NCBI GenBank assembly: GCA_947458745.1
Contig: CANGYQ010000002.1
Span: 558,001-622,000, forward strand
Source of the DNA: Bryobacteraceae bacterium
GTDB taxonomy: Bacteria; Acidobacteriota; Terriglobia; Bryobacterales; Bryobacteraceae
Length of the DNA: 64,000 nucleotides
Reading direction: 5' to 3'
Below the pieces are notes generated by a model. It did no database searches, was not told the DNA's origin, and was given only the letters and a program-made list of their open reading frames with translations. Below are positions 19,536-27,374 of this stretch, piece by piece (the first letter of the stretch is position 1; each line of letters begins with the position of its first letter). A program made the position numbers and the translations under genes.

Positions 19536-19914
19536 GCTGCGCACCGGTAATCGAGCCCACGCCATGGGCCGCCGGGGTGAAGACTTGGCCCACCGGTATC
19601 TGGAAGGCCATGGCCTACGGGTGGTGGCGCGCAACTACCGCGCACCGGGCGGGACGGGCGAAATCGACCTGGTGGCGCGGGATGGCGAAACGATCGTTTT
19701 TGTGGAAGTGAAGTCCCGGGCCACCGAGGAGTTCGGCTCACCGGACCGGGCGGTGGGTACGGAAAAGGAACGCCATCTCCTTCGCGCCGCCCTGGACTAC
19801 GTGCATCGCGCGGAGGTGGACTGGGAGACGGTCCGCTTTGACATCGTCAACGTGGTGTTTGCCAACCCACCCGCGATTGAGCATCGCCAGGATGTGCTCC
19901 GTTGGCGGAGGTGA
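19495..19914 (+). CDS. YraN family (UPF0102) nuclease-fold protein
   Basis: The product is 139 residues. After about 22 basic residues comes the family core: GRRGEDLAHRYLEGHGLRVVARNYRAPGG, GEIDLVARDGETIVFVEVKSR with the Asp and Glu-x-Lys of a PD-(D/E)XK-type site, and KERHLLRAALDYV. The family resembles Holliday junction resolvases; its role is not established. The start overlaps the methyltransferase gene by 41 bases; an internal in-frame ATG (Met24, GRRGED) is a possible alternative start that would remove the overlap. It ends 16 bases from the end of the convergent rsmB gene. Confidence 0.92.
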   Translation: MFRQLLDRLRHRARLRTGNRAHAMGRRGEDLAHRYLEGHGLRVVARNYRAPGGTGEIDLVARDGETIVFVEVKSRATEEFGSPDRAVGTEKERHLLRAALDYVHRAEVDWETVRFDIVNVVFANPPAIEHRQDVLRWRR

Positions 19915-19930
19915 AGGTGGCGCTCGACGC

Positions 19931-20941
19931 TTAACGGCCCGCGGCGCCTTCAATGACCGCCGCGAAGAAGCCGTCGCCTTCATCTTCGCCCGGCCAGCGG
20001 CGCATGGTCTTCAGCACCGGCAGACCGGCCACCACGTCCTCGTTTTCCTCGGGTTCCAGTGAGCACGTCGCATAGACCACCCGCCGCCCCACTTTCAGGG
20101 CTTGCTCGAGGATCTGCCGCTGGCGCTGCTGCTGGCGGAGGAAGTCTTCCGGCCAGAGGCGCCACTTGATTTCCGGATTGCGGGCGAGTGTACCGGTGCC
20201 GGAGCAGGGGGCGTCCACCAGGACGCAATCAAAGATCTGGCTGAATGGTAGCGGCCGCGTGGCGTCCAGGAGAACACGATGGCCGGGCACGGTTTCCAGG
20301 CGCTGCAAGCTGCGGTCGGCGGCGACGACGAGCGAGGGCGAGTAGGTCAACGCCTGTCGCGTCTTGTTGCCGGGGGCCGAGCACAGGTCCAGGAACGTCA
20401 TGCCAGGAGCCAGTTCCAGCAGCGGAACGATGGTTTGCGCGCCGACGTCCATGCCGCTGGGCGGGATGGTGAGCGCATGCCCGGCGATCGCCTCCGCGCG
20501 CGCTCCCCAACGGGCCATCAGCCATTCCGGGCAGGACCATTCGGTTTCGCGGTCTGGCCAGGGCACGGGGTCCCGCGTGACTTTGCGCAGTACGGCATTC
20601 ACGAGACCGGCGGCGGAGCGTTTGCCGTTGCGCTTCACCAGTTCGACGCTTTCGCCTACGGCGGCGTGGCGGGGAATACGATCCAGGTAACGCATCTGGA
20701 AGATCCCCAGGCGCAGCGCGGTGCGGACCTTGTCGTCCAGGCGCGGGGGCGCGCCAAAGTAGCCCATCAGAAAATCGAGCGAGAGCTGATTCCGCAGGAC
20801 GCCCAGCACCATCTCCTGCGCGAGGCCCGCGTCGCGGCTTTCGAGCGTCATGCACCGGTAGAGCAGCGCCTCATCGGAATGCGCGCCTTCCAGTACGTCC
20901 AGCAGTGCATCCCAGGCGGCGGCGCGGGCCGGGCTCAACAT
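19931..20941 (-). CDS. rsmB: 16S rRNA (cytosine-967 C5) methyltransferase RsmB
   Basis: The product is about 336 residues, somewhat shorter than the usual 430. An N-terminal NusB-like RNA-binding domain (MLSPARAAAWDALLDVLEG, LGIFQMRYLDRIPRHAAVGESVELVKR, GLVNAVLRK) precedes the methyltransferase domain. This has MTFLDLCSAPGNKTRQ (SAM-binding motif I), VDAPCSGTGTLARNPEIKW (motif IV cysteine) and YATCSLEPEENE (motif VI catalytic cysteine). The start at 20941 fits the family N-terminus and overlaps the end of the hydrolase gene by seven bases, so the two are coupled. The longer open frame upstream is antisense-like filler inside the hydrolase. Confidence 0.94.
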   Translation of the reverse strand: MLSPARAAAWDALLDVLEGAHSDEALLYRCMTLESRDAGLAQEMVLGVLRNQLSLDFLMGYFGAPPRLDDKVRTALRLGIFQMRYLDRIPRHAAVGESVELVKRNGKRSAAGLVNAVLRKVTRDPVPWPDRETEWSCPEWLMARWGARAEAIAGHALTIPPSGMDVGAQTIVPLLELAPGMTFLDLCSAPGNKTRQALTYSPSLVVAADRSLQRLETVPGHRVLLDATRPLPFSQIFDCVLVDAPCSGTGTLARNPEIKWRLWPEDFLRQQQRQRQILEQALKVGRRVVYATCSLEPEENEDVVAGLPVLKTMRRWPGEDEGDGFFAAVIEGAAGR

Positions 20942-21867
20942 GCGGCCTCCGCGTGCTGGCGCACCACGTCCAGCACCAGTTCGGGAGCATCCAGATGCAC
21001 CCAGTGTCCGCCGCGCGGGGCCACCAGATGGCGGCCACGGGACGAAAGGGCGGCGCAATGCTGATGTTCAGCTTGCAGTTCTGGCGTCAGATGAGCGCCT
21101 GAGATCACAGTCAACGGCAAATCTCCTAGAGGTGCCCAACGGGCTCCATCTTCACAGCTGGTTTCCAGCGAAGCAAAGTACCGGGCTACGGTGCGGAAAC
21201 TCCCTGGTTGGGACCAATGCCGGCGCACCAGTGGCCAAGTCCAGGCGGGCATCTTGGCGATCTCACCCAGCAACTGCTTCAATCGCGGATGCCGGACGGA
21301 CTCGACGCCACCTCCCCGCCCGAGTAACGGACGCAGCAGGCCGGTTGCGGCGAAGGCAGCCATGAGCCGAGCCGCGGTGACGCCGCGACGCCACCGGCGG
21401 CGGGAGGCGGGCGTGGGCGGCCACCATTCTCCGATCAAGATCGGGTCCAGCAAAATCAAGCCTGCCACGCGCTGCGGCCGGAGTTCGGCCAAAAGGCGGA
21501 CGATCAAGCCGCCAAAGGAATGGCCCAGCAGGATCAGCTTTTCTTGCGCTAGCGAACCAGCTTCCAGCAGCTCCGCCAACTCCATGGCACATTGGCGTGC
21601 CGTGCGCGGCTCAGGGCGTGGAGCGGACTCGCCATAGCCGGCCCGGTCGTACACCACCACGCGGGTGAACTCCGCCAGCTGCGGCACCAAGCCCATCCAG
21701 TTCAAGTGCGATCCGGCGATGCCGGATTCACAAACCACCAGTGGACCATCCTGGCCAAACTGTTTCAGGACGATGGGCTGGGGAGGAGGATTCAAAGTAC
21801 TTCGCGTGGCAGGCGGACGGGCTTCGCTTCCGATTATGGCAGAACATGCTAAAGTTGCGAGGAGCAT
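20935..21867 (-). CDS. Alpha/beta hydrolase with possible signal peptide
   Basis: The product is about 310 residues. LKQFGQDGPLVVCESGIAGSHLNWMGLVPQLAEFTRVVVYDRAGYGES is cut here into its parts: oxyanion-hole region near ESGIAG, then the strand VVVYDRAGYG. The nucleophile elbow is GHSFGG, and the catalytic His lies in GGHWVHLD near the C-terminus. The start at 21867 gives a short hydrophobic leader (MLLATLACSAIIG). Its start codon shares the palindrome CATG with the start of ssb on the other strand, leaving no room for an upstream binding site outside ssb; the real start could be elsewhere. The substrate is unknown. It overlaps rsmB by seven bases. Confidence 0.82.
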   Translation of the reverse strand: MLLATLACSAIIGSEARPPATRSTLNPPPQPIVLKQFGQDGPLVVCESGIAGSHLNWMGLVPQLAEFTRVVVYDRAGYGESAPRPEPRTARQCAMELAELLEAGSLAQEKLILLGHSFGGLIVRLLAELRPQRVAGLILLDPILIGEWWPPTPASRRRWRRGVTAARLMAAFAATGLLRPLLGRGGGVESVRHPRLKQLLGEIAKMPAWTWPLVRRHWSQPGSFRTVARYFASLETSCEDGARWAPLGDLPLTVISGAHLTPELQAEHQHCAALSSRGRHLVAPRGGHWVHLDAPELVLDVVRQHAEAAC

Positions 21868-22348
21868 GGCACGTAGCGTCAACAAAGTAATCCTGATCGG
21901 CAATTTGGGCCGCGATGCGGAAACCCGCTTTACTCCCCAGGGAGTAGCCGTCACCCAGTTCTCGGTGGCCACTTCGCGCCGCTGGAAAGATCAGCAGACC
22001 GGCGATTGGAAAGAAGCCACCACCTGGAACAATGTGGTGTTGTGGCGTCAGGAAAATGTCGGCACCTACCTGCTGAAGGGCAAGCAGGTCTACGTCGAAG
22101 GGCGCCTGGAAACGCGCAGCTACGACGACAAGGATGGGAACAAGAAGTACACCACTGAAGTGGTGGCCGAAGAAGTGATCCTGCTAGGTGGCCGTGGCGA
22201 AGGCGGCGGTGGCGAAGAATTCCAGGGCGGCGGCATGCAATCCGCTCCGCGCCGCGCTGGCGGCGGACGTCCGATGCAGCAGAGTGCTCCCTCTGGCGGC
22301 CACGACGACTTCCCGCCCGGCATCACTGACGACGACGTACCGTTCTAG
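21866..22348 (+). CDS. ssb: Single-stranded DNA-binding protein
   Basis: The product is 160 residues. The OB-fold domain occupies about residues 1-110: SVNKVILIGNLGRDAETR, VTQFSVATSRRWKD, TTWNNVVLWRQ, YVEGRLETRSYDD and TTEVVAEEVILLG. A Gly-rich flexible linker follows, and the acidic tip DDDVPF, which docks partner proteins, ends the chain. GAGGAG lies directly upstream of ATG 21866. A rho-independent terminator follows 18 bases after the stop. It diverges from the hydrolase gene, with the two start codons overlapping. Confidence 0.97.
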   Translation: MARSVNKVILIGNLGRDAETRFTPQGVAVTQFSVATSRRWKDQQTGDWKEATTWNNVVLWRQENVGTYLLKGKQVYVEGRLETRSYDDKDGNKKYTTEVVAEEVILLGGRGEGGGGEEFQGGGMQSAPRRAGGGRPMQQSAPSGGHDDFPPGITDDDVPF

Positions 22349-22365
22349 GGCGCTGCGGTGGGCAA

Positions 22366-22399
22366 CCGCTCAATGGCCAGAGCGGCACTTTCTTTTTTT
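22366..22399 (+). terminator. Rho-independent terminator after ssb
   Basis: A six-base-pair stem CCGCTC/GAGCGG (22366-22371 with 22380-22385) around an eight-base loop is followed by CACTTTCTTTTTTT, a run of seven T ending at 22399. Confidence 0.6.
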
Positions 22400-22426
22400 G
22401 ACATACCGCAAACTGTATTGCATTGC
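22398..22426 (+). promoter_or_regulatory. Possible promoter of the Oar-like receptor
   Basis: A perfect TTGACA (22398-22403) overlaps the end of the ssb terminator. The expected -10 position after 17 bases (22421-22426, CATTGC) matches poorly; TAGCAT at 22446-22451 is another -10 candidate, pairing with TTGCGA at 22423-22428. Confidence 0.3.
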
Positions 22427-22458
22427 GAAGTTTTGTACCCGGTGATAGCATCTCAGGC

Positions 22459-25400
22459 ATGCGAAATCGGCTTGTCATCAGTTTGCTTGTGTGGGGCGCT
22501 TTTGCCCCGACCGCGATGGCCCAGTCGGCGCGCAGCACTATTCTGGGGCGCGTGACGGACCCGTCGGGATCTGCCGTAGGTTCGGCCAAAGTGTTGATCG
22601 ACAACTTGGCCAACGGTCAAGCGGTGACTGTGTCGGCATCAGCGGGCGGCGAGTTCAGCGTTCCGAACCTCTTGCCGGGAACGTATCGGGCCACGGTCAG
22701 CGCTGCGGGCTTTAAGACAAACGTGGTCACCGACCTCGTGGTGAACCTGGACCAAACTGTTCGCCTGGATGTCGCGCTCACGGTTGGTGACGTCACCACG
22801 AGGGTGGAGATCGCCGCCGAAGCACCGGTGATCCAGACCGATTCATCGAGCGTCGGCAATGTCGTCGACGGTAAGCAGATCACGACCATGCCGCTCAATG
22901 GACGCCAAAACCTATTCGGGCTGCTTTCGCTGGCGCCCGGCGTGCAGAATCCGGCCATGAACCCATATGTGGCCGGCAATGGCGGCTTCGGCGCAGTGAA
23001 TCTCACTGTTGATGGCGTCTCGGGCAACGATGCCGGCAATGAGCGGAATCTCACCACCGTGCCGTCGCTCGAATCGATTGGTGAATTCAAGGTGATCGCC
23101 AACAACGCCAGTGCTGAGTTTGGCCGTGGCGGAGCGCAGATTGTCGTCAGCTCCAAGTCCGGCACCAATGAGTTGCACGGCAGTCTGTTCTACTTCAATC
23201 GCAACCGCGCGACCGCGGCCAATAGCTTCTTCAACAACCGCGCTGGCATCCCGCGTCAAGTGTTTAACCGGAACGAGTATGGCGCCTCGCTGGGCGGGAA
23301 GATCATTCGCAATAAGCTTTTTTACTTCGGCAGCTTTGAAGGGTTCCGCCTGTTGCGGGCCGGCCAGAACGTGACACAGATGCCCACCCTCGCGCTGCGG
23401 CAGGGGGACTTCCGGCTGGTGCCGACGGCCATTCGCGATCCTTTCAACGGTGGCGTCCCGTTCCCCGGCAACCAGATTCCCTCGGATCGGATTGCGGCGG
23501 TGCCCAAGGGCCTGGACCGGTTCTTCTCGGCTCCTAATCTGCCCGGATCGGGACCGGCGGGTCTTGGAAACAACTATGTCGCCAATATTCCGGTGCTGGA
23601 ACCGGTGGACCGCTACTCGGTGAAGATCGACTACAACCTTTCACAGAACGACCGGATCACGGGGCGCTTCTTCCGGTCGGCCAATGGACCGTTCAACCAG
23701 TCTGGTGTTTTCTTTTCCAGTGCCGTGGGCGGTGCGGGCACGGAGAAGTTTGGTAACTGGGGCGGTTGGGGCAACTCCACCAACAACACGATGTTGCAGT
23801 ACACGCGGACCATCCGTTCGAACCTACTGAATGAGGCGCGGTTCGGTTGGCAGCATAACCGCTTTTTCCGCACGCCGCAGAACTTTGATTTCGATCCCTC
23901 CTCGTTGATCCCGGGCCTGATCAAGCCAGCGGAAGGCTTGGGGGGGCTGCCGGGAGTCAGCATTCTGGGCTTCCGCGGTTTTGCCGACGCCCCGGGTTCG
24001 GCGGATCGTCAGGCGACCTACGAGCTCTATGATTCAGTTACCTGGATCAAGAACAAGCACACGGTGAAGATGGGCGCGGAGTTCCAGCGCATCTCCAGTT
24101 ACAACCGCCAGAACACGCCACCACAGCGCGGTCAGTTCACCTTCGACGGCCGCTATTCCGGCAACGCGTTCTCCGATTACCTGCTGGGCGCGCTGGCGCT
24201 GTCGTCACGCAACACCCGTAACGCCGAGAATGAGCCGGTGAACAGCCGCATCTTCGGTTTCATCCAGGACGATTGGCAGGTCACCTCTAAGCTGACGCTG
24301 AACGTGGGCGTGCGCTATGAGTTCGCGACGCCGTTCGACAATTCCAGTGGCGACATCGCCAATTGGGACGCCACCCTCAATCGCGTGGTGGTGGTGAAAG
24401 GTATGGCGAATGCGGATCGCCGGCTATTGGGACTGCCCGTGGTAGACGGCTCGACGAACGGCATTGATGTGGGCAACTATCTATTTCCGGACCGCAATAA
24501 CTTTGCGCCGCGCCTGGGCTTGGCCTGGCGTCCGTTCGGCAACCGGTTTGTGATCCGGACCGGTTACGGAATCTTCTACAACGTCATTGCGGCCTACAAT
24601 GGCACGCTGGGCATGGGCATTACGAATCCCCCGTTCCGGGCGCAGGAGAACTTTGAACCTACCTCCACTACCGTGCCCAATCTGACCTGGGCCAACCCGT
24701 TCCCGGGCGCGGGCACGCTGCCCACGAATCCCGCGATCCTGGCCGTGGCCCGGAACCGCGCCACGCCTTACTCACAGCAATGGAACGTGACGATGGAGTA
24801 CGAGCTGGCCAAGAACACCGCCATCCGCGTTTCTTACTTGGGCAACAAAGGCACCAAGCTGGAGCGCAATTCCAATCCCAACGAGCCCATCATGGCGCCC
24901 GGCACCGTGCAACCGCGGCGGCGCTTCCAGCCTTGGGGCCCGATCACCTACTGGGAATCCGGCCGCAACAGTATCCTGAACCAGTTGCAGGTGGGCGTGC
25001 AACGGCGCTACAGCTCCGGCTTCACCCTGCAGGCGGAGTATCAGTTTAGCCGGGCTTTGAACGAGTTCACCTTTGGTGACGCGCCGGCCAACAATCAGGA
25101 TTTCCGTTACGACCGGGGCAACCAGGACGGCATCCGCCGCCACTGGTTTGTCACCAACTACTCCTACGACCTGCCGTTCGGCCGGGGCCAGCGATTTCTT
25201 TCCGGAGCCAAAGGACTACAGGAGAAGCTGGTGGGCGGTTGGCGGGTCACGGGCATTCTCAGCACCGGCACCGGTTCGCCGTACTCAGTCAATTTCACCG
25301 CGACGCAGTTGGGCTGGCTGTCAAGCCGGGCTAATGTCGTGAATGGCTATGGAGCGGCGGTGCCCTCCAACCGCTCGGTTGATCGTTGGTTCGACCCGGC

Positions 25401-25677
25401 GGCATTTGCCATCCCCGCCCCATTCACCTTTGGAAATGGAGCCCGTAACGCCCTGTTTGGCCCCGGCGTCGCATCCTGGGACGCGGCGATCTTCAAGAAC
25501 TTCTCCATCACGGAGCGACTACGCGCCAGCCTGCGCACGGAGTTCTTCAACATGTTGAACCGGGCGAACTTCGGCAATCCGGCCAACAACATCAGCGTGC
25601 CCGCCAACGTGGGCCGCATCGCTTCGACGATCACCGATCCCCGCACGGTGCAGTTCGGGCTAAGGCTCGATTTCTAG
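22459..25677 (+). CDS. Oar-like TonB-dependent receptor with carboxypeptidase regulatory-like domain
   Basis: The product is about 1072 residues. A signal peptide (LVISLLVWGAFAPTAMA) precedes a carboxypeptidase regulatory-like fold, about residues 22-105: ILGRVTDPSGSAVGSAKV and FSVPNLLPGTYRATVSAAGF. The plug follows with VVDGKQITTMPLNGRQNLFGLLSLAPGV, NLTVDGVSGND, SIGEFKVIANNASAEFGRGGAQIVVSSKSG. A long barrel ends in GLRLDF with terminal Phe. This is the standard architecture of acidobacterial Oar-like proteins, which probably take up polymers or oligomers at the outer membrane. I set the start at ATG 22459, giving a normal signal peptide; a TTG at 22423 is in frame. It stands alone. Confidence 0.92.
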   Translation: MRNRLVISLLVWGAFAPTAMAQSARSTILGRVTDPSGSAVGSAKVLIDNLANGQAVTVSASAGGEFSVPNLLPGTYRATVSAAGFKTNVVTDLVVNLDQTVRLDVALTVGDVTTRVEIAAEAPVIQTDSSSVGNVVDGKQITTMPLNGRQNLFGLLSLAPGVQNPAMNPYVAGNGGFGAVNLTVDGVSGNDAGNERNLTTVPSLESIGEFKVIANNASAEFGRGGAQIVVSSKSGTNELHGSLFYFNRNRATAANSFFNNRAGIPRQVFNRNEYGASLGGKIIRNKLFYFGSFEGFRLLRAGQNVTQMPTLALRQGDFRLVPTAIRDPFNGGVPFPGNQIPSDRIAAVPKGLDRFFSAPNLPGSGPAGLGNNYVANIPVLEPVDRYSVKIDYNLSQNDRITGRFFRSANGPFNQSGVFFSSAVGGAGTEKFGNWGGWGNSTNNTMLQYTRTIRSNLLNEARFGWQHNRFFRTPQNFDFDPSSLIPGLIKPAEGLGGLPGVSILGFRGFADAPGSADRQATYELYDSVTWIKNKHTVKMGAEFQRISSYNRQNTPPQRGQFTFDGRYSGNAFSDYLLGALALSSRNTRNAENEPVNSRIFGFIQDDWQVTSKLTLNVGVRYEFATPFDNSSGDIANWDATLNRVVVVKGMANADRRLLGLPVVDGSTNGIDVGNYLFPDRNNFAPRLGLAWRPFGNRFVIRTGYGIFYNVIAAYNGTLGMGITNPPFRAQENFEPTSTTVPNLTWANPFPGAGTLPTNPAILAVARNRATPYSQQWNVTMEYELAKNTAIRVSYLGNKGTKLERNSNPNEPIMAPGTVQPRRRFQPWGPITYWESGRNSILNQLQVGVQRRYSSGFTLQAEYQFSRALNEFTFGDAPANNQDFRYDRGNQDGIRRHWFVTNYSYDLPFGRGQRFLSGAKGLQEKLVGGWRVTGILSTGTGSPYSVNFTATQLGWLSSRANVVNGYGAAVPSNRSVDRWFDPAAFAIPAPFTFGNGARNALFGPGVASWDAAIFKNFSITERLRASLRTEFFNMLNRANFGNPANNISVPANVGRIASTITDPRTVQFGLRLDF

Positions 25678-25704
25678 AATCACTTGCGTCCGGCGGTGCG
25701 GGGC

Positions 25705-26016
25705 TTACCCCAACATCGCCAGAGCGCCCTCCAGCTCACCCAGCGTGTGACCATCACCGGTCCGGCGAGCGGTGGTGATGCCGTCGCGATAGATGGCTTT
25801 GGCGTCTTCTAGACGGCCCAGGGTTTCCAGCGCGCGGCCGCCGTGGAAGTAGGCGGCGACGTAGTTGGGGTCGTTTTCGATCAGCGTACGGAACTCGGTG
25901 ACCGCCCCTTCGCCGTCGCCGGAGTTCAGCAGGTCCAGCGCCAGGCCATAGCGGACGAAGCTGTTCTTGGGGTCTTGCGCCAGCATTTGGCGGAGGGCAT
26001 CGGATCGGGCACTCAT
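25705..26016 (-). CDS. Small tetratricopeptide repeat protein
   Basis: The product is about 103 residues and consists almost entirely of TPR-like helices: DALRQMLAQDPKNSFVRYGLALDLLNSGD, GAVTEFRTLIENDPNYVAAYFHGGRALETLGRLEDA in two repeat units, and a third degenerate helix pair, ending LGELEGALAMLG. AGGAAG directly precedes the ATG at 26016; the frame stays open seven codons upstream. Such short soluble TPR proteins usually act as adaptor scaffolds. No partner can be named. It faces the upstream receptor tail to tail. Confidence 0.85.
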   Translation of the reverse strand: MSARSDALRQMLAQDPKNSFVRYGLALDLLNSGDGEGAVTEFRTLIENDPNYVAAYFHGGRALETLGRLEDAKAIYRDGITTARRTGDGHTLGELEGALAMLG

Positions 26017-26085
26017 GCTTCCTATGATACCGGGCACAGGTCATGAGCTGTCTTCAAATCGGGCGGGCGTGTTAAGATTCAGCGC

Positions 26086-26415
26086 GTGCCATGCCCTTAC
26101 TTTGAGCCCCAGACGAAGTCCCGCCGCTCGGTGGCGTTCCGGCTGCCGCTGCGGGTGTTTTGGGTGGGACGCTGCGTGGCGGGGGGCACGCCGGACGAAG
26201 ATGCGCAACTGGAGCACTGCAACCTGGGGTATGCCCTGCCCTGCCCACACCTGCCGCCGGAGCGGGAAGCCGACGCGGTGCGCTTCAGTCAGCGGCCGGA
26301 AGGGCCGATGTTTATCCTGGAGAAGGATCACCGTCCGGTGCGGTGGGGTGGCTTGGCCACCATCGAGCCGGGGACGGTGCTCTCGACGCAGGCACAAGCA
26401 TGGCTGAAACCATAA
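26086..26415 (+). CDS. Small conserved-looking protein with four cysteines, function unknown
   Basis: The product is 109 residues starting at GTG (an ATG five bases later is out of frame and stops at once). I do not recognise a named family. Four cysteines are spread in blocks that look conserved: CPYFEP at the N-terminus, RLPLRVFWVGRC, then LEHCNLGYALPCPHLPP. A C-terminal portion resembles a strand-rich tail (GPMFILEKDHRPVRWG). Four cysteines with intervening aromatic and basic residues suggest zinc or iron-sulfur binding, as inference only. It overlaps the start of the thioesterase gene by 16 bases, so the two are likely translated together. Confidence 0.75.
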   Translation: MPCPYFEPQTKSRRSVAFRLPLRVFWVGRCVAGGTPDEDAQLEHCNLGYALPCPHLPPEREADAVRFSQRPEGPMFILEKDHRPVRWGGLATIEPGTVLSTQAQAWLKP

Positions 26416-26924
26416 CTCCCCCAACTCCTGAACCCCGGTCGCTGGAGCCGCGAACGGTGCGCGAATCGCTCTCGGAGATCTCTGAGATGGCGCTGCCCAA
26501 TGACGCCAACCCTCTGGGCAACCTGATCGGCGGCAAAGTGATGCATCTGGTGGACATCGCGGCCGCCATCGCCGCCAGCCGCCATTCGCGGCACCCCTGC
26601 GTTACCGCCTCAGTGGATCACATGACCTTTCTTCACCCGGTGCACATCGGCGAATTGGTGGTGGTGAAGGCCAGCGTCAACCGAGCCTTTACGACGTCGA
26701 TGGAAGTGGGCGTCAAGGTGATTGTCGAGAATCTGCGGACCGGGACAGTTCGGCACACGTCGTCGGCCTATCTGACGTTTGTGGCTCTGGATGCCCAGGG
26801 CAAACATACTCGGGTGCCGCCCGTGGTGCCGGAAACTGAGGCGGAGAAGCGCCGGTATGAGGCGGCCGGCGAGCGACGCCGGTATCGCTTGGCCGTGCGG
26901 GCGCAAGCGGGCGAGTTGAGCTAA
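26400..26924 (+). CDS. Acyl-CoA thioesterase, hotdog fold (YciA/BACH type)
   Basis: The product is about 174 residues. After a Pro-rich leader come the family motifs: SEISEMALPNDANPLGNLIGGKVMHLVDIAAAIAASRHS, with Asn, Gly-Gly and the catalytic Asp in the helix, VTASVDHMTFLHPVHIGELV and RTGTVRHTSSAYLTFVALD. These enzymes hydrolyse acyl-CoA to free acid and CoA in the cytoplasm. The C-terminal end is charged and Arg-rich. The start ATG at 26400 lies inside the end of the preceding cysteine-containing gene. The frame is open for 80 codons more upstream, but that part is a shadow of the other gene. Confidence 0.9.
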   Translation: MAETITPPTPEPRSLEPRTVRESLSEISEMALPNDANPLGNLIGGKVMHLVDIAAAIAASRHSRHPCVTASVDHMTFLHPVHIGELVVVKASVNRAFTTSMEVGVKVIVENLRTGTVRHTSSAYLTFVALDAQGKHTRVPPVVPETEAEKRRYEAAGERRRYRLAVRAQAGELS

Positions 26925-26945
26925 GCGGCTTTCGCGAGCTGGATC

Positions 26946-26969
26946 AGCCCCATGCGTCAGCTTGGGGCT
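26946..26969. terminator. Possible bidirectional terminator hairpin
   Basis: AGCCCCA (26946-26952) and TGGGGCT (26963-26969) form a seven-base-pair stem between two convergent genes. No T run follows on either strand, so it may only be a stabilising hairpin. Confidence 0.35.
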
Positions 26970-26995
26970 AGGTGGCGGTCCGGACCGGCGATGGG

Positions 26996-27313
26996 CTAGG
27001 CCTTGTAGAGGTACTTGATGTTGTCCTTAAACAACAACAGGTTGGGCGCGCCTTCGCGGTTTACTTTCAGGCTGGCGCGGTCGTACCATTCGATGACGCC
27101 CTTGATGACTTCGCCATCCCGCAAGACAAACACCATCTCGGTTTTTGACTGCATCTGCTTGAGATAGTAGAAGTTTTCCGCATTGGTCTGATCCGGGGGG
27201 ACTTGCTTTTTCTGCGCCGGTGGCCGGGATGCGGTTCCGGTGGGGGCGCTACGGATCGGCTTGCGGTTTACAGGTTCCATGGGTTTGATGAATCGACGTT
27301 TATCGTCGATCAA
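26996..27313 (-). CDS. Hfq-like Sm-fold RNA-binding protein with long N-terminal extension
   Basis: The product is 105 residues. Residues 1-42 are basic and Pro/Gln-rich and look disordered. Residues 43-105 fit an Sm/Hfq fold: NAENFYYLKQMQSKTEMVFVLRDGEVIKGVIEWYDRASLKV corresponds to the N-terminal helix and strands 1-3, and NLLLFKDNIKYLYK to strands 4-5, where canonical Hfq has YKHAIS. Hfq helps small RNAs pair with messages. The start is TTG at 27313, supported by GGAGG (27320-27324) six bases upstream; ATG at 27280 has no such site. It is the last gene of the minus-strand run, after holB. Confidence 0.75.
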   Translation of the reverse strand: MIDDKRRFIKPMEPVNRKPIRSAPTGTASRPPAQKKQVPPDQTNAENFYYLKQMQSKTEMVFVLRDGEVIKGVIEWYDRASLKVNREGAPNLLLFKDNIKYLYKA

Positions 27314-27374
27314 ATGTTTCCTCCATCATAGCCGACCCGGCCCATTCGCTTCAGGCCAATTTCGCCCCGCTCTG

